NCBI RefSeq assembly: GCF_036669915.1
Contig: NC_089313.1
Location: 15,863,575 to 15,927,574, forward strand
Source of the DNA: Pocillopora verrucosa
Lineage: Eukaryota > Cnidaria > Anthozoa > Scleractinia > Pocilloporidae
Direction: 5' to 3'
DNA length: 64,000 nucleotides
Below are positions 37,314 through 50,479 of the stretch, piece by piece. The notes beneath the pieces were generated by a model. It ran no database searches and was not told the DNA's origin. It was given only the letters and a program-made list of their open reading frames with translations. A program made the position numbers and the translations under genes. Numbering within the stretch: position 1 is the stretch's first letter; the number at the start of each line of letters is the position of its first letter.

Positions 37314-37371
37314 GAATGATTGTCGTGAGTTAGGGTGCATATTCCCCACAGAAGCGTAAGTAGAGGTAGAA

Positions 37372-40300
37372 ATGATGGCTCGCCATCTACGGTGGATTGC
37401 AGTCTTTTTAGTGGTTTTCACTATCATTGAAGCCGACCCCTTGGAAGATAGCAGTGTTTCTCCTGAAGAGGAAGCAACTGATACCCAAGATTTTGGCAAG
37501 GATTTGGAAGACACTGCTTATCAAGAGGAGATCAGAGGTAGGAAAAATTCACCTTATAGCACGGTTTACTTATGGAGTGTTTGGTTTCACTCATGTTCGT
37601 TCTCGTGAAGTTATGTTTCTTATATAAAATGAAACTAAAAAAATAAGGTGGCAAAAAAATTCACAGAGAACAAATGACACTCAGAATTAATATCAGCCAG
37701 AGAATGCAAGGAGGTAAGCGTCTGCAAAAGTGGAAATTTTTTCATAACTCAAGGCAAGTGCAACGGTGGATTTTATAAGCGGTAGTTTCTTCCATGTTCA
37801 TGGTTTGCTTTTAGGAATTAGGGCTGCTTCGTCATTGTGCCATCTTATTAGACGTAATTTGATTTTATCATAACAAGACTGTCTTCGTTCATCAATGGTT
37901 TTTCCTCTTCGTGTTGATCATCAGTCATTCAATACATAACATTTATGCCCAAACAGCAAAAGCAAAACCCATTCGATTGAAATACAATTGCAATAGTATT
38001 AATGTATTCAGTTCGGACCATACCCAGCATTAAAGGACATTCCAAAATAAATGTGGCTTTTTGAAATAGGAGATATTCCTAATATATTGTTAAAAAGGAA
38101 GTTTTTGTTTCTTCGTTAAACAATAATCAATTCATCCGGTTACATAGCGTGTGGGACACGAAGTCAGTCAATATCATAATAAGTCAATAGACAGATAAAA
38201 ATTCAGCTTTCAGAGAGACAATGAAGGTTTTTTTTCAAGCATACGCTGGTAGCTTAATATATATGCACATTTTTTTTTTCTTTTCGTAGAAAATAACGAT
38301 AAATCGGATGAAGAGCAACAAGAAGAATCCCTTGTAGAAAATAATACTTCTGAAGATGTAAATTCCTACAATATGGACGAGAACGACTTAGGTAAGCTCC
38401 TACTAAGGCTTCCTCGAAACAAATTCGTGTCAAATTCAACTTTAAGTCAAGTTGGTTTCCCCACCTCGATGCGTTACCATAACCAGTTAAAGGACAATCG
38501 TTGTTTTAAACTAAGTGTATATCTACAGTTTTTATTTTCAATGAAACATTGATCATGCACTTACTCACTAGTTTCTAAAGGTCGTGGTTCAACATTCTCT
38601 TCCATAGAAAATGAGGAAGAAGCAGAAGGCCTAGATCAAGGCGATTCTCCAGTAGAAGACACTGCCACTGAATATGATGCTTACGATACTGCTGAGCAGA
38701 GCGACTTGGGTATGTAGTCAACTTTCCTGCAAGAGTTAATGTGATCATTAAAAGGGTAGGAATACCGTAGCAAGTGAATCGATGTATCGGTCAATTGTAA
38801 TACGAAGGTTTTGAAACTTTATTTTATAGAACAAAGTAATCAAGAAACAGCAACAGAAGATCAACAAGCCAATTCCCTGTCAGATAACGATTACTCCGAA
38901 GAAAAGACTTCTACCACTGCTGAGGAGAATGACTCAGGTAAGTAATCTTGATTTAATTTTTGAGCGACCCTAATGCATTTGCTCAATATGTAAGTTAATG
39001 GATGGAAAGTTAACGAAAGTCCGTTTTACTGTCACCACTTCATCTCTTAGCTGTCAAACATACTGTTACAGTCAGCCAATCAGTATTAATTCAAATGGAG
39101 ACAAGACGATTATCCAATGTGAAAAAAGAGAGGAAAAAAAGAAAAAATAAAGCGATTCTCCGCCAGGCTCCCCCTAACAGTCATAAATCCACTGAATAAG
39201 ATCCAAACAATCACTACACAGTAAGGCGAAAGGTTCTAAACGTCATGACTTCCCATTTTCTTAAACAGTAAACCCCGAAGAGGCGGAAGGCCAAGAACAG
39301 GAGGATTCCCCATTGAAAGATACCGCTGCTGAATATGACACTTATGACACTGCTGAGCAGAACGACGCGGGTAAGTAGCCAAGTTTCGATCATGATGTTT
39401 TAAAGGATCATTAAAAGGATAGAAATGCTGAAATCAGTTAATTAGTGTCTTTATGAATCAATTTGGTAGTCAGTAAATAACTGAATCAGCGGCAATAAAT
39501 CCAAAAATCAATTGGTCAGTCCGTTAATTGGTTATTCACTCAACCGACCAATGAATTGCTATCTGGGTTGCTAGGATTATTAAGTCAATTTTCCTTCTCA
39601 ATTGTAGAAAGCGATGAAGAACAACAACAAGAAGACTTTTTAGAAGGAAACGATTCTTCCCGTGAAGAAACTTTCGACACTGTCGAAGAAAACAACTCGG
39701 GTGAGTAGCAATTTTCTTGAAATAAAAAACAATGTGACGATATACTATGTTCTTCCTTAATAACCCAATATGATGAAATTTACGACTCTCGTGATGAATA
39801 TCTGGGACGTAGAACTGCCTAAAGTCGCGATAAACATCACTCTATGCAACAAAATGAACTAAGCTTTCTTTTCCATTGACTGATACGTTTTCTAAGATTA
39901 CTGGAGTTTGTCTTTGCTTTCTTATTTGCTATTTCTAAAGCGTTTGAAATTTCGACAAGTAATCCTTTTTCTCATCTTCCCATCGAAAAACTGTTATTTT
40001 TTCGTTCTTATTTAAGGCATTATCAATCATATTACCAATCTGCAATTATCGTTTCTCTTTTGCCAGAATATGAAGAAGAGGGAGATCAACTGGAGGATTC
40101 AACATTAGATAATAATGCTTTCGCGCTAAACACCCCCGTAGACGCTGAAGATAGTGAATATGGTTCGTAGAAAAAAATAATAGAAATTGAATTGAATTTT
40201 AAAAGAAAACTACACATTGCAATAACTTGAACAAATAAATTTTCTGCAAAAAAATTATGCAGATGGTAACTAGGTGACAAACCAGAAGGCGACTGTTTTA

Positions 40301-43300
40301 ACCCTTTGCACCCTAACATTGGCATGCATATTCTCCATACTGTTCTCTATACAATTCGTAAGATACCAACAAGAAGAACTTGTTTAACAACCAAGAGCTT
40401 CTTTAGTTGGTGATCATTTCCAATATTCTCGCGACCTAAATAGACGATTTAAAGGTGATATGGTAAGGAGAAATGAGATGTTAGTCACTCATAGGGGTAA
40501 AAAGGTTTAAGAGGCCGCCTCGAAGAGTGAAACAGCCACATGGTTGATATGCCAATAACAACAAACACACATGACGATGTACAATCTCCTCTAGTCATGA
40601 TAGGAATCCCTGTCATTTTGTAAAACTGTAATCATACAATAAATTTAAAGTATTAGCCCAAATGAACGATAACTCAATTAAGGTAATCCCTTTGTCAAGC
40701 AATTAAGATCATCAATGGAGTTCTACAATTCTAGTAAGAAAGAAAATAATCTTTCTTCCGTCTATCGTTCTTGAAAAAGATATTGTACTACAAGGAATAA
40801 AATGTATTTACGAGCGCACTCACGTTTGATTTTCCGAAAGAACGAAAAAGAATACTTCTGAAACTATATTCAGGGAAACCACGTACAAACCTTGCCAACG
40901 GTGATCACATTTATTTTTTCTCAGACCTAATGCCTAACTATATAAATCTGTTCTTTATTTAGACTCTCGCCAAGATGACCCGGCTGTCGATAAACTACAA
41001 ACCGTCCCTGAGGATGACATTTCATGCAACATCCCATACAATTACACTCTGACCCACAAGTGCTGCTATGGCAAACTGGTTCCAAAGAGCTCCATTTGCG
41101 GAGCTAGATGTGGTTTGTCTACCTACAATCCACTGACCTATAAGTGCTGTTACGGCAAAGTGGTTCTTAAGTGTTTCCCTTGCCCAGGCAGATGTGGCCT
41201 GCTGAGCTACAACCCATGGACCCAGAAATGTTGTTATGGCAAAGTGGTTCTCAAAAGTTTCCTTTGCCCGGCCAAATGTGGCCTCGTAGGCTACAATCCA
41301 TGGACCCAGAAGTGTTGTTACGGCAAAGTGGTCTCCAAACGTTTCACCTGCCCAGGCAGATGCGGCTCAACTGCATTCAATCCATGGACCCATAAGTGCT
41401 GCTATAACAGATTGGTTACCAAGAGTTATACATGCCCAGCGAAATGTGGCCTTACAAGCTACAATCCGTGGACTCACAAGTGCTGCTACAACAGAGTGGT
41501 TACCAAGAGTTATGTTTGCCCGGCGAAGTGTGGCCTTGCAAGCTACAATCCGTGGACCCACAAGTGCTGCTATAACAGAGTGGTTCTCAGGAGTTTTATT
41601 TGCCCAGCGAAATGTGGCCTTGCAAGCTACAATCCGTGGACTCACAAGTGCTGCTACAACAGAGTGGTTACAAAGAGTTATGTTTGCCCGGCGAAGTGTG
41701 GCCTTGCAAGCTACAATCCGTGGACCCACAAGTGCTGCTATAACAGAGTGGTTCTCAGGAGTTTTATTTGCCCAGCAAAATGTGGCCTTGCAAGCTACAA
41801 TCCGTGGACTCACAAGTGCTGCTACAACAGAGTGGTTACCAAGAGTTATACATGCCCAGCGAAATGTGGCCTTGCAAGCTACAATCCGTGGACCCACAAG
41901 TGCTGCTATAACAGAGTGGTTCTCAGGAGTTTTATTTGCCCGGCGAAATGTGGCCTTGCAAGTTACAATCCATGGACTCACAAGTGCTGCTACAACAGAG
42001 TGGTTACCAAGAGTTACACATGCCCAGCGAAATGTGGCCTTGCAAGCTACAATCCGTGGACTCACAAGTGCTGCTACAACAGAGTGGTTCTCAGGAGTTT
42101 TATTTGCCCGGCGAAATGTGGCCTTGCAAGTTACAATCCATGGACTCACAAGTGCTGCTACAACAGAGTGGTTACCAAGAGTTACACATGCCCAGCGAAA
42201 TGTGGCCTCGCAAGCTACAATCCGTGGACTCACAAGTGCTGCTACAACAGAGTGGTTACCAAGAGTTATGTTTGCCCAGCGAAGTGTGGCCTTGCAAGCT
42301 ACAATCCGTGGACCCACAAGTGCTGCTATAACAGAGTGGTTCTCAGGAGTTTTATTTGCCCAGCGAAATGTGGCCTTGCAAGCTACAATCCGTGGACTCA
42401 CAAGTGCTGCTACAACAGAGTGGTTACCAAGAGTTATGTTTGCCCAGCGAAGTGTGGCCTTGCAAGCTACAATCCGTGGACCCACAAGTGCTGCTATAAC
42501 AGAGTGGTTCTCAGGAGTTTTATTTGCCCAGCGAAATGTGGCCTTGCAAGCTACAATCCGTGGACTCACAAGTGCTGCTACAACAGAGTGGTTACCAAGA
42601 GTTATACATGCCCAGCGAAATGTGGCCTTACAAGCTACAATCCGTGGACTCACAAGTGCTGCTACAACAGAGTGGTTACCAAGAGTTATGTTTGCCCAGC
42701 GAAATGTGGCCTTGCAAGCTACAATCCGTGGACCCACAAGTGCTGCTATAACAGAGTGGTTCTCAGGAGTTTTATTTGCCCAGCGAAATGTGGCCTTGCA
42801 AGCTACAATCCGTGGACTCACAAGTGCTGCTACAACAGAGTGGTCACCAAGAGTTATACATGCCCAGCGAAATGTGGCCTTGCAAGCTACAATCCGTGGA
42901 CTCACAAGTGCTGCTACAACAGAGTGGTTACCAAGAGTTATGTTTGCCCAGCGAAATGTGGCCTTGCCAGCTACAATCCGTGGACTCACAAGTGCTGCTA
43001 CAACAGAGTGGTTACCAAGAGTTATATTTGCCCACCAAAATGTGGTCTTGCAAGCTACAACCCGTGGACCCACAAGTGCTGCTACAACAGAGTGGTTACC
43101 AAGAGTTTCATTTGCCCAGCAAAATGTGGCCTTGCAAGCTATAATCCGTGGACTCACAAGTGCTGCTACAACAGAGTGGTTACTAAGAGTTATATTTGCC
43201 CAGCGAATTGTGGCCTCGCAAGCTACAATCCGTGGACTCACAAGTGCTGCTACAACAGAGTGGTTCTCAAGAGCTTCACCTGCCCACCCAAATGCGGGCT

Positions 43301-43874
43301 GGCGAGCTATAATCCATGGACGCACAAGTGCTGCTACAACAGAGTGGTTCTCAAGAGCTTCACCTGCCCACCCAAATGCGGGCTGGCGAGCTATAATCCA
43401 TGGACCCACAAGTGTTGCTACAACAGAGTGGTTCTCAAGAGCTTCACCTGCCCAGCCAAATGTGGCCTTACAAGCTACAATCCATGGACCCAGAAGTGCT
43501 GCTATGGTAGAGTAGCGTCTAAAAGTTTCAGTTGCCCGGCTAAATGTGGGGTGGCAAGCTATAATCCATGGACCCACAAGTGTTGCTACAACAGAGTGGT
43601 TCTCAAGAGCCTCACTTGCCCAGCCAAATGTGGCCTCGTCAGCTATAATCCATGGACTCAGAAGTGCTGCTACGGTAAAGTAGTGTCCACAAGTTTCAGT
43701 TGCCCGGCGAAATGTGGAGTGGTGAGTTATAATCCATGGACCCAGAAGTGCTGCCATAACAGAGTAGTGTCCAAAAGCTTCAGCTGCACGGCAAGATGCG
43801 ACCGCGTGACTTACAATCCCTTGACACACAAGTGTTGCTATGGTAAAGTAATATCACTGTATGCTGTTTGCTAG
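37372..43874 (+). CDS. Galaxin-like protein 3 (long acidic region, 34 di-Cys repeats)
   Basis: Exons 37372-37537, 38290-38391, 38608-38709, 38830-38937, 39269-39370, 39608-39700, 40067-40162 and 40963-43874 splice to 1226 residues; all introns are phase 1. A signal peptide covers residues 1-21 (FTIIEA). Residues 22 to about 270 are acidic, from exons of 93-108 bp that end in similar motifs (AEQSDLG, AEENDSG, AEQNDAG). Residues 278-1226 hold 34 units of 28 residues (CGLASYNPWTHKCCYNRVV), with all Cys kept. Many units alternate between TKSY and LRSF types. The start could be either of two adjacent ATGs. The exon 7 donor (GTTCGT) is weak but keeps the frame. A large secreted Cys-rich matrix protein is inferred from the galaxin family. 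AATAAA is at 44013-44018. Confidence 0.88.
40298..40510. mobile_element. TTAA-flanked MITE in intron 7 of gene 3
   Basis: A 213-bp element between TTAA at 40298-40301 and 40507-40510. It contains ATATTCTCCATACTGTTCT and a GTTAGTCACT block near the right end, shared with the elements at 57220 and 62372 and with relics at 9700-9950. It has no coding capacity. Confidence 0.6.
41025..43871 (+). repeat. 84-bp coding tandem repeat of gene 3
   Basis: Thirty-four units with an 84-bp period. Units from about 41440 to 43000 are near-identical at DNA level and alternate in pairs, producing a 168-bp higher-order period. The outermost units are more diverged. Antisense (41367-43829) and +2 frames (41446-43515) stay open because the period is a multiple of three. 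Confidence 0.95.
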
Positions 43875-46633
43875 TTAGCTAGCACATTACTAAGGTAAAG
43901 GATGTTTTCCTGCAAGGTTCTTTAGAAGTAACGTCAAGCTTAAACTAGTCAGATGTGTCTTCTCAGATGTGCCGATGGTAACTTAACATTGTAAAACTTA
44001 TAAGAAAAGAAAAATAAAATTTACTTTTTTACTCTGCAGTTGAAGATGTTACCAACAAATGACTTTTACCGCTAACAAAAAAATTACCTCGACAAAGAGC
44101 CGTAAAAAAATGCTCTCAGTCCCCAGAAGAGAAATGGGAAATGAAACTGACGTCAAACAGGTCCGTCAATAAGTCGCCTTTTTCGATAATCGATCGTCAT
44201 TCCCCTCTATGACTATTAAGTTATGACTGAGAGTTTTATCCTACACTCAGCTTTCGTTTCGAAAAATCTCGCATAATGAGAAGTCATTAAAACCGATGAG
44301 ACATTGGTTACCGTATAGTCTCTAAAATTGCATCAAAAATGTTTTATATCAGGTAATTGAGCTGGGAAACTGTGTATAGAGGTTGTATGGTACTGGTTTT
44401 TCTTTACTTACAGTGCTCGGCCGGATGTATAAGGAATTACAGAAAAGATAGCGCTTTTCTACTAATTATTCAAAGGAATTGCACAACCGAAAATTATCGT
44501 GAGAATACTTTGTCATTCAAGATGTCGATGTGGATCGACTCCCTCGTAACTTTTTCAAGGTTAACAAGGAGGGCCTTTGAACTGAAACATGATATAAAAA
44601 GTGGAAAAATCAGTTTTTACACAATGTGTTTTGTGATGGTCAATAAATCACAAGACCAGACCTCACAAATGATTTGCGTGGAGTTTTATGACTTCTGTTT
44701 TATCTTCTGAGATAGAACAGAAGGACAGAGGGAGGAAAACAGGTGGACGACATAATTTGGTTAGTTTTCGTAAAGGTTTACATAAAAAAAATAGATACCT
44801 GAAAATTTCCACCTTCACAGTCACTGCCTGTTAATTTCTAATAATAAATTAATAATGGTTTTCATGGAGAAGAAATAAAATCTGATAGTTAGCAAGGCTT
44901 AGGTTCCTTTTATATAGGAATGTTTAGCGACAGAAACCATATTTGATAGTCATGTAATGATGAGGTTGTCTTCCTTACATCACAGCAATTCATGTAATGA
45001 TTTGGTGCAAAAAATTACAACAAGACCCAATCATTATTGAACACATATTTGAGGGCTAGCTTGGGAGAGGGAAGCTACTGAGGTGTCCATGACTTCCTCT
45101 TCTTAAGATTAACTTTTTAAAGACAGCAACATACAACACATAAATTGTCACTTTAAGTGAAAAACAGCATGGATGTTAACAACTAAGTAGGTACTCTGAA
45201 TATGTCACAGTGTGACCCCCTCTTGGAAAAAAATTATACACTCCAAAACATAATTAGTTGGTAGTACTATCTTCTTTTGCCCCTCTTCCCGTTCCAATGT
45301 TGTTAATTGCCAAGGTGTTGATTTAAACGTGATTACGCACACTGAGAAGGTTAGGGAGAAGCAGTAAATGTCACAGCGAATGTGGCTGGGAGTGTAGGTA
45401 TGCCCCTATAAAATTGTCCATGATTCTCTCTGCGTTTGAATTCTTATTAGTACTTCTGCAATGATAGCTATATCAATTTACTTACAGTCACATAAATCAT
45501 CGGCTATATACGAACAAACCCGTGTTTAGAATTACAATCATGATTAACAGGCTCATTCAAGTTAACTATTTCTAAGCTAAAAAAAAAAAAAAAAAAACCA
45601 GCACAAAGAAGTCTTCTGATTTCCAAGGTTCTTTTTACATTTGGTCTGTGTGTGGCGTAGTGTGAAAATTGTATTTTTGATTCATTGTTGTATGGTCTTT
45701 AAACATTACCACAGCTGCCGGAATTTTTTACATAGTTACTACTTCAAAAGTTGAAAGCTATTTTCATCCTCCTTTCTTTCGTTTGTCATGTCCTTGTTGT
45801 GTCGTCAGTCCCCTCTAAAAAAAGCTTGAATCATTTGATAGATTGCTATGCCGACGGCGACCGCCATTTTGTTTATGGCTTTCAGCCGCACAGTTTGCTT
45901 CTTGTTTTTCTCGGAAAAAAAAGAAAGTGTATGCTCTTCAAAGTATTGCTTATCACTAAGAAATAACTCACCAAGGTAATTTCCACGATATTAGGCTTCT
46001 TGCTTTTCCCAAATACCCCTCGATTCGCATCGAGTCCGTTTAACAAGTCTCACAAACAAAGAAACCATCAAAGTTGTGCGGCAATCAGCTTTGCATTTTC
46101 CCGCTCATTTTCTGTGATCACGTGCAATCCTTTAAGCCAGTATCAGCGGTCATTCAAGGTTTCTTTTGCGTAAATGAAATCCTGATTTTGCTGATAATTT
46201 TCGAGACACAAGTAGACTCGCATCGCACCGGTAAATTGCGTTGAAACAGAAGGAAGACTGAATCAACACACGATTAACCATACTGAGATCAAACAATTTA
46301 TTGAATTATGGGATTGACTTTTGTTCCGACTTGAGCTATAAATTTTGGTTCTAACTCTTTCTATTCCTGATTAGTTCTTACAAAAGATCGGCTTCATACA
46401 TATTTTGACGCCACCTGACTTCGAAAACAAACTCAGTCAAGCACTCTCCAATAAACAGAGTTGGATTTTTCTCAAATGTATCCGTGTTGTTCTGTTATCA
46501 GACTCACATGTAAGAAGTCGTTCGATTTCGATGTAAATTAGTTTACAACAAATCATAACACTTCTTGATTTCATTAAGTCCCGGTTGCATTCGGATGAGT
46601 TCGATGACCGAAAACTTGGTTACGCTAAGTCAA
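43875..46633. other. Intergenic region between genes 3 and 4
   Basis: It includes the gene 3 poly(A) signal and a poly(A) run near 45580. ORFs at 44357-44710 and 45751-45966 have hydrophobic segments but start at non-ATG codons and show no splice partners; not called as genes. Confidence 0.4.
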
Positions 46634-46640
46634 TATAAAG
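46634..46640 (+). promoter_or_regulatory. TATA box of galaxin-like gene 4
   Basis: TATAAAG lies 41 bp before the ATG. Confidence 0.55.
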
Positions 46641-46681
46641 TTGAGAGGTTTGTAAGCCACAGTCTGTGATTAGCGGTAAAC

Positions 46682-47985
46682 ATGACTCGCTTACGTTACG
46701 GCATTTTGGTGTTCCTCGCTATTTTTTCTATCCTTGTGTCAAATTTAAAAGCGGACGGTGAGAACAATTCGCCTCAGGAAAACTTGGTAAAAAGACATGC
46801 AGAGCCAGGGACAGAAGAAGACGAGCTTTTTGATGATATTTCAGCGGAAGACACTAAAGGTAAACGGTTACAAATTTTCGACTTTTTCTCAGCGGTACAC
46901 AAGTATACACGGAATACTTATCTTCGCCTGCCCTAATTGGCATATGTTTTCAAGATTTAACGGAGTAACTTTGCTTCTTTTAAAGCATTTTTTGTCTGCC
47001 TTTTTGTAAAACATAAATCGAAATATTAGCTGCGGCGCCGTTAAGTCCTTAACTTTGACTTCACTCAACATAGTTAATAAGTGGATTGTTCACATATTTT
47101 AGAGTTAATCGACCTTAAAATCAAAAAAGAAATCCTGCCATGTTTATTGTGACACTGAATAGCAACCTGTTGAAACTATTTAACGTCGAATACAACCTTA
47201 GGGCGACAAAATCTTAAAAGAGAATTTGGGTAGAATCCGTGCCCCGGGGCATGAGAGCCGTGGCCAGAAGAGTGAACTCGTTCTACAAGGAAGACCACTT
47301 GTTCTGGAATCCAATACAGAGCGTTTTTCAGAGCAAAGTCCGGCAAGAAGAGCAAAAGAAAATATCGCGAGGAAACAATGAGACTGTGGCGCCAATTAAA
47401 GAGCATATTGTAGCAAAACCAAGCCAATCCTTGATTTCTTCCGAAACTATTGAGATTGCGCTATGCTCTAACCATTTGATCACTTCACTAACAAAGTAGA
47501 ACAAGTAATATCATTTTGCTTTAATTATTGCAGAAAAAGTTACTAGAGTGAAAAGATCTCACTTCTGGTCTTGGACGAGCCGGAGGAGGTCCACAAACAA
47601 CCAGTATTTCAAAACAAGGCCTCATTGCGAGCACGAAGATCATGAACACTTTAGAACCCGTTGTTGCTCAGGAAAATTCATGGACAACATTTTATTACAG
47701 ACATGCTGTGCTGGACGCATCGTATATAAAAATATGGTGCCATCTTTCTGTCACACGCATTATGGGTGTGGTCGTTTCTGGTTTGATAGCAACCGCCAAA
47801 AGTGCTGCTATGGTTCCAAAGGCGTAGACTGTCAAGATGTCCAACCAACGTGTGGTTTGACACCATTCAACCAGACAGTTCAGGCGTGCTGTAGAGGCCG
47901 ATATTTGTATGTGATAAAAAACCAGAAATGCTGTTACGGTCGTGTGATCTCCAGAGGGAGGACCTGTCGACTTTACAATAGATAA
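46682..47985 (+). CDS. Galaxin-like protein 4 (short, with RVKR processing site)
   Basis: Two exons, 46682-46859 and 47534-47985, give 209 residues; the intron is phase 1. Residues 1-24 form a signal peptide (SILVSNLKA). Residues 25-59 are moderately acidic and contain a LVKR at 35-38. Residues 64-67 read RVKR, a furin-type consensus, and would release a 142-residue basic, Cys-rich product. That product has five di-Cys pairs (for example RCCSGKF, KCCYGSK, QKCCYGRVIS), matching degenerate galaxin units. Processing is predicted from motif only. An extra acidic exon in the 674-bp intron cannot be excluded. The last exon has been duplicated downstream (49096-49500). No AATAAA is obvious before 48684. 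Confidence 0.8.
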
Positions 47986-48680
47986 AGCACCATTGAGCGA
48001 GTATCCTAGAATCAGAACAAAAATTACCTCAACGAGAAATATCATCATGGATCTAGGGACAAATCTAAACTCAACACAGCAAATAAGTAAACCAGACCCG
48101 GAGTTTGAAAACGCGAGTGACCAAATTGAGATTGATTTTTGTATTTCTTTTGATGTTTTATTAATTTTAGAGTCTCAGAGAGGGTGGTGTGAGCTTTCTA
48201 AGGACGGATCCTATAGTTCGGTAGCAAAACTCATGTATTCCGGTATCACTTTGGACTTACAATTAAAAAAATTATTCCAGTGGGTTACCTAAGTAAAGTG
48301 AACTTTAGAGGAGACAGCCGCCATTGTCCCAACCGGCAATCCTGCGGCGATCCGATCCCGCCCCGATTTCGAATTCTTATGGAAAGTTTCTTTCTTCTAC
48401 TTTTCTTCTTCTTCTTCTTCTTTAACTTCTTCCTTTTCTGCGGCAAGAAGTTCAAGATTGAAATCTCTGCCGGTAACTTATTTTTGCGATTGTTCTGTTC
48501 GAGCAGAGGAACTTGAACGTGGAAAGAAATGTGATATTTCTCAAAATATATATCACTTACAGACTTACATTGTTGACTATTGGTAGATATTTCGAATGAT
48601 TCCGAAAACGATGAGTACAAATACTTATTCGATTTGCATGCAGATTTTTTTATTTGTCCTGTGAAGACGTTTTATTTTGT
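47120..48680. repeat. Tandem duplication of the terminal exon region of gene 4, copy 1
   Basis: Intron end, last exon and 3' flank of gene 4. Colinear with 48680-51215 once the insertion at about 49495-50479 is removed. A short CTT-rich tract (48395-48430) is also present in copy 2 (50913-50945). Confidence 0.85.
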
Positions 48681-49095
48681 AAAAATAAAAAAGAAATCCT
48701 ACCATGTTTATTGTGACACTAAATAACAACCTGTTGAAACTATTTAACGTCGAATACAACCTCAGGGCGACAAAATCTTAAAAGAGAATTAGGTAAAATC
48801 CCTTCCCTGGGGCATGAGAGCCCCGGCCAGAGGAGTGAGCTCGTTCTATGAGGAGGACCACTTTTTCTGAAACCCAATACAGAGCGTTTTTCAGAGCAAA
48901 GTCCAGTAAGAAGAGCAAAAGAAAATATCTCGAGGAAACAATGAGACTGTGGCGCCAATTACAGGGCACAAGAAAAAAAACCAAACCAATCCTTGATTTC
49001 TTCCGAAACTAGTGAGATTGCGCTATGCTCTAACCATCTGATCACTTCACTAGCAATATAGAACAAGTAAAAATATTTCGCTTTATTTATTGCAG

Positions 49096-49500
49096 AAAAA
49101 GTTACTGGAGTGAAAAGATCTCACTTCAGGTCTCGGACGAGCCGGAAGTGGTCCACACACTACCGGTTTTTCAAAACAATGCCTCCTTGCGAGCACATAG
49201 ATCATGAATACCTTAGAACCCATTGTTGCTCAGGAAAATTCATAGACGACAAGATACTACAAACATGCTGTGCTGGACTCATCGTAATTAAACATGTCAT
49301 GCCATCTTTCTGCCACCCGCATTATGGGTGTGGTCGTTTCTGGTTTGATGTCAACCGCGAAAGGTGCTGCTATGGTTCCCAAGGCGTAGACTGTCAAGAT
49401 GTCCAACCTACGTGTGATTTGACGCCATTCAACCAGATAGTATAGGCTTGCTGTGAAAGCTATTATTTGTATATGATAAAAAACCAAAATGCTGTGTTAG
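49096..49500 (+). pseudogene. Broken copy of the gene 4 terminal exon
   Basis: After a TTGCAG acceptor the reading frame follows gene 4 (VKRSHFRS, CCSGKFID, CGRFWFDVNRERCCYG) until a nonsense change at 49443-49445, where gene 4 has CAG and this copy has TAG. A one-base deletion follows at the AACCAAAATG stretch, and the final Cys segment is cut off by the insertion starting near 49495. It has no upstream start exon of its own. If the gene 4 donor spliced to it, a truncated galaxin-like isoform lacking the last two di-Cys pairs could result, but decay is the simpler reading. Confidence 0.8.
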
Positions 49501-50479
49501 ACGATAAAAATAGAAATGTATTCAACCTAAAAACATTGTAAGGGTTTCCTATACTGGTGTTGGAAAATGTATGGAAAAAATATATTAGCATAAGCCATTC
49601 AGTAAACATTATAATAAGCCAGTTGATCATTTCTTATTCCTTTTGGGGGTCTTATCTTACAGCTAGAGTTTTCGTCACCTTTTCCTTATTGTGATCATGA
49701 ATTTGACATGGAGAAAAAGATGCGAAAAGATGTTTAATTATTAAGAAAATGATGTTACCTTATAAAAATTGATCCCGTACCGGAATTTCCTGGAAATAAG
49801 CCTCCCTATACTTTAACCTCTTTAATTTTCTCGTTTTTTAGGCTAAATCCATGTCGAATTCCCGATCAGAAGAATAGCTCTTAAATTTAATTTAGCACGT
49901 TCGATACCCCTTTTTCTTAGAGGTGTCTTAAGGTGTAAACACGTAGTACCCTTCATCTTCCTTACTGAATTGATAATCATATATATTATACGAAGAGCTC
50001 TCTTAGAGGCGGTACCCTGGGTTCGCCCCTTCTTCTCCGAATTTTTTGTTTATTCTGCTGTTATGTATCAGTCTTCGAGGACTATTTTCTCTTGGAATAT
50101 CTCCTCAACTTCGATTTTAATTCTGTTAGTAAGTTTATTATAAATTTTATGTAGTCAATCTTGTTTTTGTTTTTCCCGAACTTAACCGTAAGACTAAGAA
50201 ATTTAAGGTAGAAAGTCATTTTGTAAAGCGTAAACATCACGAAGGTACCTACTTAGTATGCGAACTCAGCTCTGCGTAGCTTAGCGTAACTCGCTAGTTA
50301 AGTGTAAAAGCATGACGAAGGTTAGAGATTGACAGCTCAGTAAGTGTCACCTTTATAAGCGGTGACCCATACTTTCCTTGAGAGATTTTGAGCTGGTCCC
50401 CGTTGTATTAACTTGTTTAGTAAGAGTGAATAGAGAAAGAGACAACAAAACAACGAGTGTTAGAATTTTACCTCTAACA
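49495..50479. mobile_element. Roughly 985-bp insertion with TGTTAG...CTAACA ends (possible solo LTR)
   Basis: This block interrupts copy 2 relative to copy 1 at the end of the coding region. Its ends are the inverted pair TGTTAG and CTAACA, as in many LTRs, and it contains a TTATAAAAA motif near 49759. No ORF of note. I did not find a clear target-site duplication, and some of the exon end (about 30 bp) is missing, so the exact borders and the LTR identity are uncertain. Confidence 0.4.

Noticed and set aside
41367..43829. Antisense ORF of 820 codons
   Set aside because: By-product of the 84-bp repeats of gene 3; no start or promoter signal and no known domain.
41025..43874. Regular direct repeats suggesting a CRISPR array
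   Set aside because: The repeats are contiguous in-frame coding units in a eukaryotic gene, without spacers.
44357..44710. ORF of 117 codons with a hydrophobic N-terminus
   Set aside because: It opens at TTG, has no partner exon, no domain and no TATA or splice support.
45751..45966. Signal-peptide-like stretch in a 71-codon ORF
   Set aside because: The frame starts at TTG with no ATG at the expected place and no donor leading to a galaxin exon; possibly a relic but not supportable.
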